From Chloromonas sp. AAM2 (Eukaryota; Chlorophyta; Chlorophyceae; Chlamydomonadales; Chlamydomonadaceae): DNA of 64,000 bases. Of this stretch, positions 33,293-45,499 are shown in pieces; positions within the stretch are counted from its first letter, which is position 1; every line of letters begins with the position of its first letter. The DNA lies in contig QAXH01005449.1 in the NCBI GenBank assembly GCA_004335635.1, positions 5,754 through 69,753 on the forward strand, read 5' to 3'. A model generated the notes under the pieces. That model had not been told where the DNA came from and ran no database searches. It saw nothing but the letters and a program-made list of their open reading frames with translations. A program made the translations under genes and the position numbers.

Positions 33293-36200
33293 ACCTGTTG
33301 AACTTCGGATCTCATCAGGAGTTGACAGGACAGGCCATGAATGCCATTGAATACTTTCCAACGTTATGACATAAGCATTGGAGGTGTTCACAGGTTAGAT
33401 TGATTATGCTTTTCGCTGACACAATGATGTTGAAGCACCGTGGAAGTAGGACGCATGCTTTTCGTTTCATCTCAAGTGTCCTTTCATCGCGCATTGCGGA
33501 GTGCAGCCCCTGGAACTCAGCTGTGCACGAGACCAGGCAGTGAATGCGTCCGGAGGTTGGGTGGCCAATCACTTTGTCACTGTCAGTGCGGATGTAAGTG
33601 CAGTTAGCTCTCTGAATTCCCTTGACAAATTGACTGTGCGTATCTGCTAGCCTGTTGTAAGCTTCCCCAAGTTGACGATGAGGGGAGCTGTAGGCCAAAA
33701 GACTTGCTGGTCCATCACAAAGAATTCCAACCCATCCAAGCATGTGAAACAATTTTGAAACCACCGAGAGCGTCGGCTTCTCTGTCTTGTCCGCAGGCCT
33801 TGTCGACCTATGGCTGTATCACTTCAGCAATTTGATCGTTTACAATGCGAACTGCCTGACAGTTCAAAGTTTGCCCAAGCAAGGCTTGACCTTGAACATC
33901 ACATAGAAGTCGATGGTTATTGCAAGCGACACCTTGGATGGCCAACCAGTCCGACATTTGAGATGAAGAAAAATGTCTGGGCCATTTTGCTGGGTTGTGC
34001 AGCTCTGCATCGGCCTAACGGCTGGTGTGAAACCGCTGTAACATGGTGCGATGTCATGCTTTACTTGCTCCTCGTGCATGCAACTCCCAGACACAACAGG
34101 CCCAACTCGTCTTACACTTGTGATCAATTGCAGCACAGCACATACATCTGCCAGCCTGTGCACCATGCCAGGGTGCAGCAAACAGCCATAAGGGCTGCGG
34201 CCAAATGCTGCGTAGGCGTTTGTGCAACTGAATGTATGTTAGCAACACCCTGATGCCCTGCTACGTGTAATGTCAGTACATCGTACTTGCTGCACACAGC
34301 AGCGTGAAGCACCGTGCCAAGAATAGCCACTCGCACAGGCACACCACCTGCGTTGAACCATACAACGTTGTCAAAATGAAAATCCAGAAGCAACACGCTA
34401 GGTGCTCTCCTCCCTGCATCACACACTGGCACCAGATAAGGACTTCTGTGTGTCTCTGCCAAACGCAGCAAACCTACAGCCTTTGAAGCCAGGAGCACTT
34501 TGTCGACAGCGGTATGCTGATCCATCACCCTATTCACCTTGCAACACACCAGACCCTTCACCTTCACGATCAAACCTTCGTATGTAATCATGCCACTGCC
34601 GCAGGCACTGAGTGAGCCCTGAAAACGAGGGACTGTAAGCAGGCTGGCCTGATCGCCGCAACAACAACACATACAGGACTGTCCCTTTGCTTGCTTTGCT
34701 GCGGGGCACGGCAGTAGCCAGCAAGTTTCAGCCCATTCAATAACAAGCCCCCTGCACGTACAGGGCTTGCTGTGCCTTGGTGTCCGCACAGCTACCAGAA
34801 CTGGGCCCATGCCCCTCTCATCATCCCAAAGCAGAAAGCAACAAAAAGCTGAAGAGTAAAAAGAGGAAAGAAAAACAGGCAACACAGGTGTTGCGCACGC
34901 GTTGCCCTAGTTAGACCACAAGGCCATGCGCCGCGCCAGCATGCACCCAGTACCATTAATAAGGATTGCGTACCCACATGTGCTCTCACTCAATTGGGTC
35001 ACCTGACATGCAGGTGACAAGTCCATGTGTCAGGGTCTGTGGAACTAGCAGGGTCCAACATTCGCCATCCACCCATGTCCATCCTTTGTCAACATTCATG
35101 TTCACATGATCAGGTGATCCAGCCCGTCAGCAGTGCATCCCAATCCAAGCCCCACTGCCCGAATGCTCGAAGGAGCCCGTCCGCATGATGACTGGCAAAT
35201 GCGATGCGGAGATGCACACCAACCAGCACCAGACCACATATGTGTTCAAGCAGAACAGAGTTTGCGGAATAGAAAACACATGCGCATCTGCTAGCCTGAA
35301 GTAACATGCTCCCAAAGCTTCATGCTCGATTGGCAATGTACACAACCAGCCAACATCTCTGTGACAGGCAGTTTTAACGTGACTTCAAAGCGTTTGCGAA
35401 GCCCCACAAATCATGACGTAATTCACAGAGTTGGGAGCTGCAACAGGGACAGCCAAAGCAACAGCCACCCTAAACAGGTGAACCCCCAAAACAGGCCTAC
35501 TCCGCCAGCCAGCATTGGGCTTAGCGCAACACCCTGTGCCATGCCTCATACAGGCTACCTTGTTGGTGACCGTGCAAAGATCAAGACCAAATTTGCTTGG
35601 CCCAACCAAAGGCATTCCAACCAAGTGCCAAAGCAAAAAAGCAAGCTCTGCGGCTCATCCTTGCGATGTTGGACACGGGCTTGAGAGCAGCATGCACAGT
35701 GGCCAGACACTCTTTCTCAAGGATCACCCACTTTTGGCACACGGGCCAACATCGCCATGGCAGGGGTGGACAATGATAGGCAGCAGAATAGGCAGGCGAT
35801 GGTGATCTATGCAGTGGTAAGGGTGTAAAATGCTTGACTCTCTTGATTGGCATGAGCTTGCTCATGGGGCGTGGCCACAGGGCTCGCGCCAAGCACAAAA
35901 CAGCCATGGCAGAGCAGCAAGCCGAGAACGTCGCGTGGGAGAAAAGTCTCAGTGGGTAAGCGAATGCAACATATGCCAGTCTACCCTCTGCATGCGTAGG
36001 AACGGTAAACTCTGAGCCTGGGCTATCACAGACGACAGCATGGCCTGAACCCATGGCCACGTTTAATAGAACACACGACTGTGGCTTTGAGCTGCCGGAC
36101 ACTGCCCTGCATGCGCATCCTATGCAACATGAAAAGCATAGAAAGGCATGCAGTCAAGGAGGCGGTGGAAGGTAACTTGGCACCATCATGTCCAGCCGGC

Positions 36201-36887
36201 AACAACGCCACATGGAACACAATGGTTCTCTCATACACAAAAACAGCTGCTGAGTTTCTAATGTGTCTACAGCGCCTGAATCTAGCACCTTGGACATGAT
36301 GAGCCCGGTGCAGCAATCACAGACGCATGTCAGTTTTGCCAAGAACCGAAATGGCTGAATACCATGCAAGCCCTAAACGCGTCACGCTCAACTCACTCCT
36401 CTCTTGTTCTCTCGTTGTCCTCACTCACTGCCTCTCGTTGTCCTGGTTCAATTCACTCGTTATGCGCTCGCTCTCACTCTCACTCTCAGAAATCTCACTA
36501 TGTCACATGCCCACCCCCTTTCCCGTCCCTCATCCCCAGCCCCCACATCCCCTTGGTGCCGTTCATGGGCAACACGTGCAGGAGCGTGGGGGCCGAGTGA
36601 CTGTGCAGTTTGCATCAGAGGAATACCTAAGCAGCCGGCACAACCGCCAGCACATGCGCGGCAAGATGGCAACCAGTATGCTGGTGAGCTGTCTTGCAAT
36701 GCTGGCGCTTATATGCGTCGTGCAGACAAGCTGCATAACTATCCATCAGTCTTCAGAGTGCCCAGGATGTGGAGGGAGCAAAATGCACGACAGAACCCGT
36801 TGATTGTTGCAGAAAGCTCTTGGATCCTGGTGGCGCTGTCACGTGTGCTGGGGGAAAGGATGGGCAGGCGAGCCGGTGTCTCCTGCT

Positions 36888-39093
36888 CTAGCAGCAGTAC
36901 AGGCGCTCCTCAATCTGAGGTGGGATGGGCTTGATTTCAGTTCCCAACTCCTGTTCAATCCGATACCTACAGTAAACAGGACATGATAAAGAGTCACGTC
37001 AGATTCCCAGAGTTCCCAACAATTCTCCCGAATTTTGCACCAGGGCAGTAAAAGTGTGTGCACACAGGAATGCCTGCAACCAACCTCAAATGCTCAACAC
37101 AAGATGTTGGCCAGGGCTGCGTGTGAGCCAGGCTGGCAGCCAATGCACAGCAGGAGTGATATCATGCATGGCACACATACGCGCAACCCACACCTTTGTT
37201 CAACAACTTACAAGTTGAGGCGGTCATCGTACGTGATCAGGTTGACAGCCAGACCCAAGTGCCCGAAGCGGCCGGAGCGGCCCACCCTGTGTAGGTATGT
37301 CTCAGCGTTCTTGGGGAAGTCAAAGTTGATGACGACGTTGACTGATTGGATGTCAATGCCTCGTGTAAAGAGGTCTGCAGCCACATACAACAGCAAACTG
37401 CTGGCACAATGTGCATATGCCATGCAGATAGTAGTAGGTAGTAGCTGATGGGTTTGCCGGCGTTGCTGATTATCAAGATGCAATTCTAACTGTATGTCTG
37501 CCATTTTGGCTCCAGGCTGTTGCGCTGCTCACCAGAGGACACCAGGTTGCGACATAGTCCGTTGCGGAAGTCGTGGAAGACCCTGTTGCGATGGCTCTGA
37601 AGCATCTTGGCGTGTATGTAGAAGCAAGAATAGCCTAGCTCTGTAATCTTCTTGGCAAGCAACTCCACGCGGTTGACTGAGTTGCAAAAGATGATGGACT
37701 GGTTGATGCGCAGCTGCATATGTGCAAACAGGCAGGTGGCAGGCTTGCATGCTGTAAATACGGCAACAATCCGTCAACAATTTTCCTTCGACAACGAGTA
37801 GAATACATTCGTACACATGCATGGGTGCACCATGCATGGGTGGCGCATGCTCAAGAGCAGCATGCATGGGTAGTGCATGCCAAAGAGCAGCATGCACGGG
37901 TGGTGCATGCCAAAGAGCAGCATGCATGGGTAGTGCATGCCAAAGAGAACACTCATGCGTACCTTGGAGAAGAGTGTGTTGAGGCAGTGCACTTTCTGCT
38001 TCTCTTCGACAAAAGCATAGTACTGTGTGACGCCCTTTAGCGTGAGCTCGTCCATCAAGTTAATCACATACGGCTTGCGAAGCCAGCGGTCTTTGAATTC
38101 CTTGACGGTGACGGGGAATGTCGCGGAATAGAGCATGATCTGGCGATCTGGGGGCAAGAACCCAATGAGCTGTTCGATGATCGGCTGGAACTCAGGTGAA
38201 AGCAGCTTGTCCGCCTGCACCAAGACAAGCGACAGGGGTGAGGGGCGGGCACATACAGTAAGATATTTCGAGAACCCCATCTACCATGCGCTGCCCCTGC
38301 TGTAAAGTAAGAGCATACCTCGTCCATCACAAGCGTGGTGCAGTTCGCCAACTTGGCAACGCCCTTGCCCGCCAAGTCCACAATGCGCCCTGGTGTGGCG
38401 ACGACGATATGCACAGTCTGGTACAAGCGCATAATGTCGTCTTTGAGTGTGGTGCCTCCAGTGGTCACCATGACCTCCACTTTGAGGTGCTTGCCCAGCT
38501 CCTTGCAAACTTGGGCTGTCTGAAGAGCCAGCTCTCGTGTGGGGACGAGCAACATAGCTGCGGGACACAAGAAATACAAGGCATGTTCTAGGGCGCTGGC
38601 ACAGGAGCATGGAAATGCTATGCATGCAGCGCGGGCACACAAACAAAGCCAACAAGCGCTCGGCTGCAGACGCAAAAAAAAGTACCTTGAATGTCGTTCC
38701 TGGAGACATCAATTCTCTCGAGCACAGGGATGCAGAAGGCCGCGGTCTTGCCAGTGCCGTTCTTGGCGCGTGCAAGGATATCACGGCCTGTCAGTGCGAT
38801 GGGGATGCTCTCCTCTTGGATGGGCGACGGCTTCTCAAAGCCCTTCTCAAAGATGCCCATCAGCAGCTCCCGCTTCAAGAAGTAGTCCTCAAAATCGTTG
38901 CCTTTGGTGTTTGTGACATCCTTTGAACAGCAAGCCCATGCATCTCAGTTGGGCTGACGGGGACAGGGTTTCAGCTTTGCCGAAGACCAGTACGTGTCCC
39001 TACCTCTGTGCGAATGCGGGTGTCTTTAGCTGGTACGTTCAATCGTTCTTTCCAGTCTTCACTTTCATTGCGTGCGGGAGCTTGGGAGGCCAT
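36888..39093 (-). CDS. DHH1: DEAD-box RNA helicase, DHH1/DDX6 family, 412 aa
   Basis: Seven exons join in phase: 39093-39004, 38920-38686, 38557-38319, 38214-37963, 37713-37533, 37374-37212 and 36966-36888. The start is supported by [20 protein letters not shown], which aligns with the N-terminus of DDX6/DHH1. All helicase motifs are present: Q motif, AKNGTGKT (K88), PTREL, TPGR, DEAD (187-190, split by intron 3), SAT (218-220), TRGID and HRVGRSGR (361-368). The C-terminus [15 protein letters not shown] is a signature of this family. By family it acts in cytoplasmic P-bodies in translational repression and mRNA decapping. Length matches the compact family core, with no long N- or C-terminal extension. 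Confidence 0.97.
37818..37950. repeat. 30-bp minisatellite in DHH1 intron 4
   Basis: Unit GCATGCATGGGTAGTGCATG plus CCAAAGAGCA repeats about four times between 37818 and 37950, ending 12 bp from the 5' splice site of the intron. Because 30 is a multiple of three, the array stays open in one frame, but it is intronic. Confidence 0.9.
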
Positions 39094-39330
39094 GGGTCCG
39101 AAGGCCAGGCCAGCTGTAGGTTCTGTAATACCACGCGGAGCGCAGTTGCGAATGTTGATCTTAAAAGCAGTGCGCCCGGTGCGCTTGTCGTGTTGTGGAC
39201 GAGTGACGCGAGAAGCCCCAAAGGTCTATGCTGTCGCATGACCGTTACCCAAGCCCACATGGGTTGTTGCATGCATGATGTGCTCGCCTTGCGCGTGGGC
39301 GGCATGCCTGTCTTTTGAGCCAAGGAGCGC
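39094..39330. promoter_or_regulatory. Compact bidirectional promoter region, DHH1 and ClpT
   Basis: Only 237 bp separates the two divergent start codons, so the promoters and 5' leaders of both genes must overlap or abut here, unless a gene has an upstream non-coding exon. I see no clear TATA box. Confidence 0.5.
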
Positions 39331-42012
39331 ATGATGAAACGCCTCGCCAGTGACTTGGTAGCTGGCCAAAGGTCGCTTTTAGTGCCTGCTCCATGTAGCC
39401 TCAATGCACACCACGGAGCTAGGGGCCATGCACGGCAACAACGCCACTTCCTTCCTCAGCCTTCGGTCTTCGCATCTGGTCAGAGTTTTTATTCTTCTGT
39501 TTTGTGTCCACTTGTCAAGCCTTCACATACACCCAAGTACAAGCCTGCAGTGCGATGCTATGCGTCAGGCCCCAGAAAACCAATGAGTGCAGAGCTGATT
39601 GCAATAATGGGCCGTGCCAGGCAGGAGGTGAGCTGTTCATGCCATCTTGCCGCATGGAAGGTGTTCAAGGGTTGCTTTGCGACACGACGCGAACCGAATA
39701 TACAGCAGTCAGGGTAACAACTGATGACATCACCGTTGATGACATCACGGCCTCTGACATCATCCCTTTCAGGATCAGCCATTGAGGCACTGTAGACGGA
39801 AGCTAAGGTGGTTTTTCATTCTCATTACCAGATCAGAGACAGACCACTAGCCCGTCCCAGCAAGTGTATTCAGATTCCACCGTGTCAGCAGATATTAGTT
39901 GCCACTCAGGAGTGCCACTCAGGAGTGACTGTGGTGGCCATCCCACGATGGTCCGTGCAAGCTCCTTTAGCAATCCACATGAATTTGTATTATTGCCATA
40001 CTCTGTTCCCGACGTCTTGGCACATAGTTGTAGATATCGCCGTTTTGTGATGGATCTTGTTTACTGTTGCCAAACACAAAGCTTTTGCTGTGCAGGCCGC
40101 TAGGCACGGCTCCCTCTTTGTCAACTTGGAACACTTGCTACTGGGTTTGCTAGCAACACCTTGCCATCCTTCATCCCTGATAACTCGCCATCTTACATTT
40201 GAGGACACAAGGGGTGAAATGGACAGCAAGGTGAGGCGTCTTGAAGTCCCCTGAAAAGTTGTGAGCTCATGTGGGCAGCTAAGGCCACCACATGCATGCA
40301 TACATGACTCCCTTGCAATTTCCGCAGCCCTTACAACCGGACCAACCACCAGGCACGTGGCAGGCTGTCAACTGATTGTGCACGGTGAAGTGACAAGGCA
40401 AGCTGACCTGTACCGCTATCCTCAGGTGGTCATCCCCTTGACGTCCCCCTTGACTGTTGCTGATGTGGATGTGGCCACGCTGTCCCGGCAAGCGCTGGTG
40501 TACGCACAGGAGTGCGCCATGGAGCAAGGTAGGGCTGCATCCCGGACCCTGTAGGGGTAAGGGGTTTTTGGTATAGATAGCCATGATGTGGCGTCTGTGA
40601 TATTGCACATGTAGGCAATGTATGCTGAGCATCATGGGTGGCCTTCTATGGTAGCCATCCTGGATTCTATGCGACGGGTAATGCTATGCGCACGAGGTAG
40701 CACAGACAAGATGAGTGCATGGACAGCAGCGGTCTCTTCAGTTACATGACCAGAGTTTAACTTGTTCAAAACACACATGGAAAGGATTGCAATGCATCAA
40801 GATTCAAGCACGTGGTTGGAAGTATACAAGTTGCTGGTGTGCTGATCACTCTGTAAGCGGCATCCTGACAGCAGGCTGTGTTTGCAGGTCTTGCATCAGG
40901 GCTGGCGGCCCAAGGCCAGTTGTACTGCATCTGATCAAGGGCAAGCAACTGGACAGCGGGGATAAAACTAGAGGCTCAATCACAAGAGGGGAGGGATTCC
41001 AGCCCGTCCAACCTACATGCTTGCCCTGCACTTTGTGTGCAGGCAGTCCTGTGGTGGGCGCTGCGCACCTGGCGGCAGTGCTCCTGCAGGACACCCGCAG
41101 TCCGCTGAGGGGCATGCTGGAGGCTAGGAGTGTGGCTGTGCGCCCATTGGAGGATGAGGTGGGTGCGAGATGACCACACGCATGTGCCAGAGCTGACAGG
41201 GCATGTTTAGAGGCTCGTGTGAGGCAAAAGGCGAGGCTGGAGTGCAGGGTTCAAGCAATGGCAAGCAATTCTGCATAAGCAAGCAGCCTTTCTGTCTTGG
41301 CACCGGATTCCCTCCATGACGTGAACAAGCTAACCTGCCGTCAATTTGCAGCAAACCTAACCCGGTTTTTTGGGCCCAAGTTATTAGTCTGATGGTTCCC
41401 TGGCGCACGGGGGCTCTCTAACCCAATGTGTCAAGGGTATGTACTTGATGGGAAAAGCACGCGCGACACCCATGCGTCTGTTGTTTGTTGCTCCAGCCGA
41501 CTTGTGCGTTTTTTCCTAGCCTGTTATCTCAGGTGGCATTGGTGTGCATGATGTGCAGGTTCTTTCCAGCTGGGAGGCTCATCCTGAGGAGGTGGCCCAA
41601 GTCACAAGCGCAGCAGAGCAGGTGTGCAAGGGAAAGAAGAGTTTCTGCATGCCACGGGGTTACTCTGGGTTGGCCCGACAGTGCAGTCTGTTACCTTGAT
41701 GGTCCGGCAATTGGTCTCGATGTTGACCTTGTTGCTACGTACAGGTGTCGCAGTTGAAGCGGCTGGCTGCAACCCATCAGAACGGCGGTCAGTCAAGCAC
41801 ATCAGTCCCATTGGACATGGGCGACCAGGTATGGCCTGGATTGCTTTCATTGGTGACTGGAGTGCGTTAGGCGTGTTAGTGGTAGCTCTTGGGTGTAGGC
41901 GAGTAGCACACCCAGTAAAGCTGCCATGGCACCACACAGCATGCAGCGCCAGTTTGCTGCGTTGACCGTTTGCCTGCAGGGCACACAAGACGATGATGAC
42001 ATCTACAATTAG
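39331..42012 (+). CDS. ClpT-like plastid Clp protease accessory protein (Clp N-domain), 276 aa
   Basis: Seven exons join in phase: 39331-39627, 40096-40230, 40426-40528, 41043-41158, 41559-41621, 41745-41828 and 41980-42012. The first 80 residues are basic and Ser-rich, as in a chloroplast transit peptide. Two Clp_N-type repeats follow: IMGRARQEAARHGSLFVNLE HLLLGLL is the first (split by intron 1), and ALVYAQECAMEQGSPVVGAA with HLAAVLLQD the second. There is no AAA+ ATPase module, so this is not ClpC or ClpB; two Clp_N repeats alone fit ClpT, which by family binds the plastid ClpPR core and helps its assembly. The C-terminus is acidic (DDDDIYN). ClpT function is inferred from domain make-up. 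Confidence 0.85.
39721..39771. repeat. Repeat tail shared with R1 copy 2
   Basis: GATGACATCACGGCCTCTGA followed by CATCATC matches 30857-30885. An extra GATGACATCACCGTT precedes it, so the motif is locally duplicated. It is in intron 1 of the ClpT-like gene. Confidence 0.65.
40978..41022. repeat. Dispersed repeat R1, copy 4 (short), in an intron
   Basis: CACAAGAGGGGAGGGATTCC then AGCCCGTCCAACCTACATG, ending about 20 bp before the exon 4 acceptor (41042) of the ClpT-like gene. Only the first half of R1 is present. Confidence 0.8.
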
Positions 42013-43561
42013 CTGGCAACATACAGTGCCTGCTGACCTTCAGTCACAATTTTGTGCGGCATTGGTACCAGTCGGGGTGGAGCTGGCCAGCAGACGTCCT
42101 AAACTTCGGCCTAGAATGGCTTGATGATCGCATAGCTTACGTGTGGCCTTTGGAACGGACGTGGACTTCGTTGAGCTTGGTTTTTGCTGGCGTTTTTGTA
42201 CTACTATCGGCACGTTAGTGTTAGCGCTGATTTGAAGCAGTAGAGGGGAGAGTGCAGATCGTGTAGACTCTAGTACATCTGACGATGTGTTAAGAATGGG
42301 CCAGCGCCTCATGCAGAGGCAGCAGCAGCGCCAGACCAGGGCATACAGTGGCGACTAACCGCTGCTAACACGGTGCGAATCCCCTTTTTTTTTTGAGACG
42401 GGCTAGCGGTCTAGCTCCCATGCCTTGTGAGAAGGGAACTTCACTTGCTGGGAGCGCTGGGACTGCTTCTGGGGCCTGGGACATGAGTGTCAGGCGGCTG
42501 AGACTTGCATCAATTTACTGAATGAAGCATGAACTGCTCAGTCGCAAAGGCAACCACGCTCTGTAAAGCAATTAAGGCTCTAACTTACCCCAATCATCTT
42601 GGCTAAAACAACAACCAAAAAACAACAACAAAAACCTAGACAGGCACATATGGCTGAGGGGATGGATGGTCGTCCAGGCAGGCCTGGCATAAGGATTCTG
42701 ACCTCATCGACAGTCCACACCAACATGTGTGAGCTGGTTTAAAAGCACGCATCACAACATTGTTAGCATGTGAACACGAGGGCTAGGCAGTCCACCGTGG
42801 CTGAACAGTCCACCGGGCCGGAGCGCACAACATCAATACTCCAAAGGTGAAAAAAAGCACGTAAAAGCACAACAGGCTTTGCATCCAGGAACGTAATGTT
42901 ATGATTTTAAAAATGTGTGAACACTGCGCGTAATATCGTCACAGTTTATTGTAAATGTTTATGTCTTTTTAAAAAAAAGGATGTTTGCCAGTTCTGGGGA
43001 AAAAAAGAGGTTTACAGGCTTGGAATTGGGATGTCAATGTGTTACGCTGGAATTGGAAGATCATTGTGTGACATTGAGTCCTGAATCTCTGATAAGCTAC
43101 CACCACTTCTCACTGTCCCTGTCCCAGTATTGGCAGTCACCAGCGCCTACCAACTCCAGCATCAGCAACACATGCCAGTGGCAGATGACACTGACCCAAC
43201 ACCACACTGTGCACATTTTCACCACCATAAAAACTTAGTATGGACACACTCCTGAAAATACTAGTCCCACAGACAACTAACAGCCTCATCATGGTGCCAC
43301 CTCCAAAATTGTCCCAGAACTGGCAAACTTCTTTTTTTTCAAAAACAAATGCAGTCGTTGTCAGTCACAGGCACGGGCAATGTCATTTGCCAACAATGCT
43401 CCGCTAGGTTGTCCTGCCAGAGATATCGCCCCAGAGTGGTGCCACTTTTTATTTGATTGTTTCAGCAAACGGATCTTTGCAGTTACCCTACCCGGGCACA
43501 CATTCGCACGATTTCGCTGCTTTGCACAAGCAATCACACTCGGCGGCTTGCAGCTAGCATA
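42013..43561. other. Intergenic stretch holding an inverted-repeat element
   Basis: This lies between the ClpT-like stop and the IspD start. It is richer in A/T than the flanking genes, has homopolymer runs (for example near 42390 and 42970) and contains the element at 42971-43339. I see no gene. Confidence 0.5.
42971..43339. mobile_element. TIR element, about 369 bp (family R2)
   Basis: Left end AAAAAAAAGGATGTTTGCCA plus GTTCTGG is an inverted copy of the right end (CCAGAACTGGCAAACTTCTT plus a T run), with one or two mismatches in about 27 bp. The interior has no clear gene. Related ends occur at 46231-46340 and 58207-58235, so this is a repeat family of MITE type. Confidence 0.75.
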
Positions 43562-45499
43562 ATGGACACGATACGGGGCGGCCCGTTGAAGCAGGCTTGC
43601 AGATGTCAGCCATTTGCGGCCCAGTCAGTGGTGCCACTCAGCTCTACGGGCTCGTGGCGGGCGCAACGAACAGCTAGGCGAGGCATATGGTGCCATGCCA
43701 GCGCGTCAAACGTGGTTCCCGATGCGAGTGTGTCTGTCATTCTGTTGGCTGGGGGCGTCGGCAAGCGCATGGGTGCAAGCATCCCCAAGCAATATCTGCC
43801 TCTCAAGGGCGAACCCATCGCCACTCACAGCTTGAAACGATTTGTCGAAATGCGAGAGGTCGCTGAAATCGTCATCGTCTGTGATCCATCATGGAAGGAT
43901 GTGTTTGAGAAGGTCATTCCCACCATTCCGTCGCACATACGTTTGTCATGGGCCCTACCTGGTGCTGAACGACAAGATTCAGTCTACAACGGCCTACAGC
44001 AGGTGTGTCTGCAACCTGCAGGACGACAGCCAGGACTATGGCTATGGCTAATCAGCCAGGACTGGTGCATGCCATGCACAGGTACAACCTGATTCACCGC
44101 TTGTAGCCGTGCACGACTCAGCACGCCCTTTGATAACCATTGCTGATGCAGCCAAGTGCTTCATCGATGGTTGGCAGGTATGTGTGGCAGGGTTGAATGG
44201 GTCAGGATGTAGGTGAGTCAGAATGGGTCAGTTAATGTGGGTCGGTGAGCTCAGCAGAGTTCTGGAGGTGGTTGAAACGGCCAGGTGCAGCTGTGTTCAC
44301 AGCACGCAGCTCCCTGCCATGGCTCGATCAACAGCCACTAGGCAAGGACACAAAAGTGGCAGAGTACAGCATTGATAGGCACTGCACATCATCCTTTCCC
44401 CTGCATGCCAGCTGACATAGAAACGTTCAGCAATCAGGCGTATCACCACTCTCACCGCGGCCTGCTTGCAATATCTTTGTGCCATGCTGTCGGCTGAATG
44501 TTTGCATTGATGCCGCACAGGTTGGCGCTGCTGTCCTGGGTGTGGCCGTCAAGCCCACCATCAAGGAGGTGGACAACAACGGGGTGGTCATCAAGACGTT
44601 GCAACGCAGCAAGCTATGGGAGGTGCAGACCCCCCAGGTGGGCAAACACGCTTGACCCGAGGGACCGTCGCCCAGTGCTGGCAGGCCACCTGTCAGGGTG
44701 CAGCGGTCACAGTGTAGTCCCAAATCAGCAATGTTCACCCGGGCACCTAACGAGCGCCTGGTGACAATCAAGCTCGATCAAGCACGTCACCAGATCAGGC
44801 TCACCAGCATGCACACAGTCTCTGGTAACGTACAGTAGAACAGGGCTTGATGCTCTGATGGCGACACTCCACTCATTGCTGTTCCCAGGGCTTCTTTTGT
44901 GAACGACATGCCCGTCTGCTGACCTTGGCTGTTATGGCTGCTGGCAGGTGATCCGCACCCCCCTGCTGCGGGAGGGGTTTGAGTTTGTGCGCAGCCGGTC
45001 CATCGAGGTGACGGATGACGTGAGCATTGTCGAGGCGCTGGGCAAGCCAGTCAAGATCACACCGGGCTCCTACACAAACATCAAGGTGTGACTCGCTGCT
45101 GACACCCTGTTGCTGCTGACACCTGTGCTTGCTTGCTGGAGGTGGCTTTGATGGCTGCACCTTTGCAAACGCTTTGTTTTAGCCTCGACCGGCGTGTGTC
45201 TGGTTCGGACTGTAGACGTAGCGACAGCTGTGGTACTGCACACCCTTAGCGTTCAGCGAGTGCACTCAAGTCAATGATCCAGCGATGTCAACACCAGACT
45301 TACTGATCCAACGTTGAGCTGCCCTTGATTGAACTCGCATGTGCACTGGGTGCCATGCCTACATGTGCTGCTCTACATGTGCCTTGTGCCATGCCTCATG
45401 CTTGCGGTCCAGGTCACCACTCCGGATGACATGTCTATTGCGGAGAAGTTTCTTGAAGAGCAAGAGGCACAGGCACTGGCGCCTGCCGCTGTGGCGTGA
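43562..45499 (+). CDS. ispD: 2-C-methyl-D-erythritol 4-phosphate cytidylyltransferase, 292 aa
   Basis: Five exons join in phase: 43562-44002, 44082-44177, 44521-44637, 44948-45085 and 45413-45499. The first 50 residues are Arg/Ser/Ala-rich with no acids to speak of, as in a chloroplast transit peptide. The catalytic body has every IspD hallmark: the nucleotide-binding loop [20 protein letters not shown] at about 59-78, [19 protein letters not shown] and the VQTPQ segment, with [13 protein letters not shown] near the end. By family it transfers CMP from CTP to methylerythritol phosphate, the third step of plastid isoprenoid synthesis, and is a homodimer. Length fits the family once the transit peptide is removed. 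Nothing looks broken. Confidence 0.97.

Larger units (their letters stand above)
32488..36887. other. Gene-poor, repeat-containing stretch of 4.4 kb
   Basis: No exon chain with splice support was found. It contains R1 copy 3, a copied exon fragment at 33238-33292, and a minus-strand frame open at 34885-34124 (253 codons, no recognised domain). Weak similarity between 33636-33660 and 35282-35300 (ATCTGCTAGCCTG) suggests further old repeats. A plus-strand frame near 36540-36680 has a coding-like look but no start or splice support. Confidence 0.45.

Noticed and set aside
36327..36803. Plus-strand frame with a coding-like stretch (VQFASEEYLSSRHNRQHMRG)
   Set aside because: No start or splice chain could be built; it lies just past the DHH1 3' end and may be a decayed fragment.
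37818..38040. Open frame over the 30-bp repeat in the DHH1 intron
   Set aside because: The frame is open only because the unit is a multiple of three; DHH1 exons flank it with proper splice sites.
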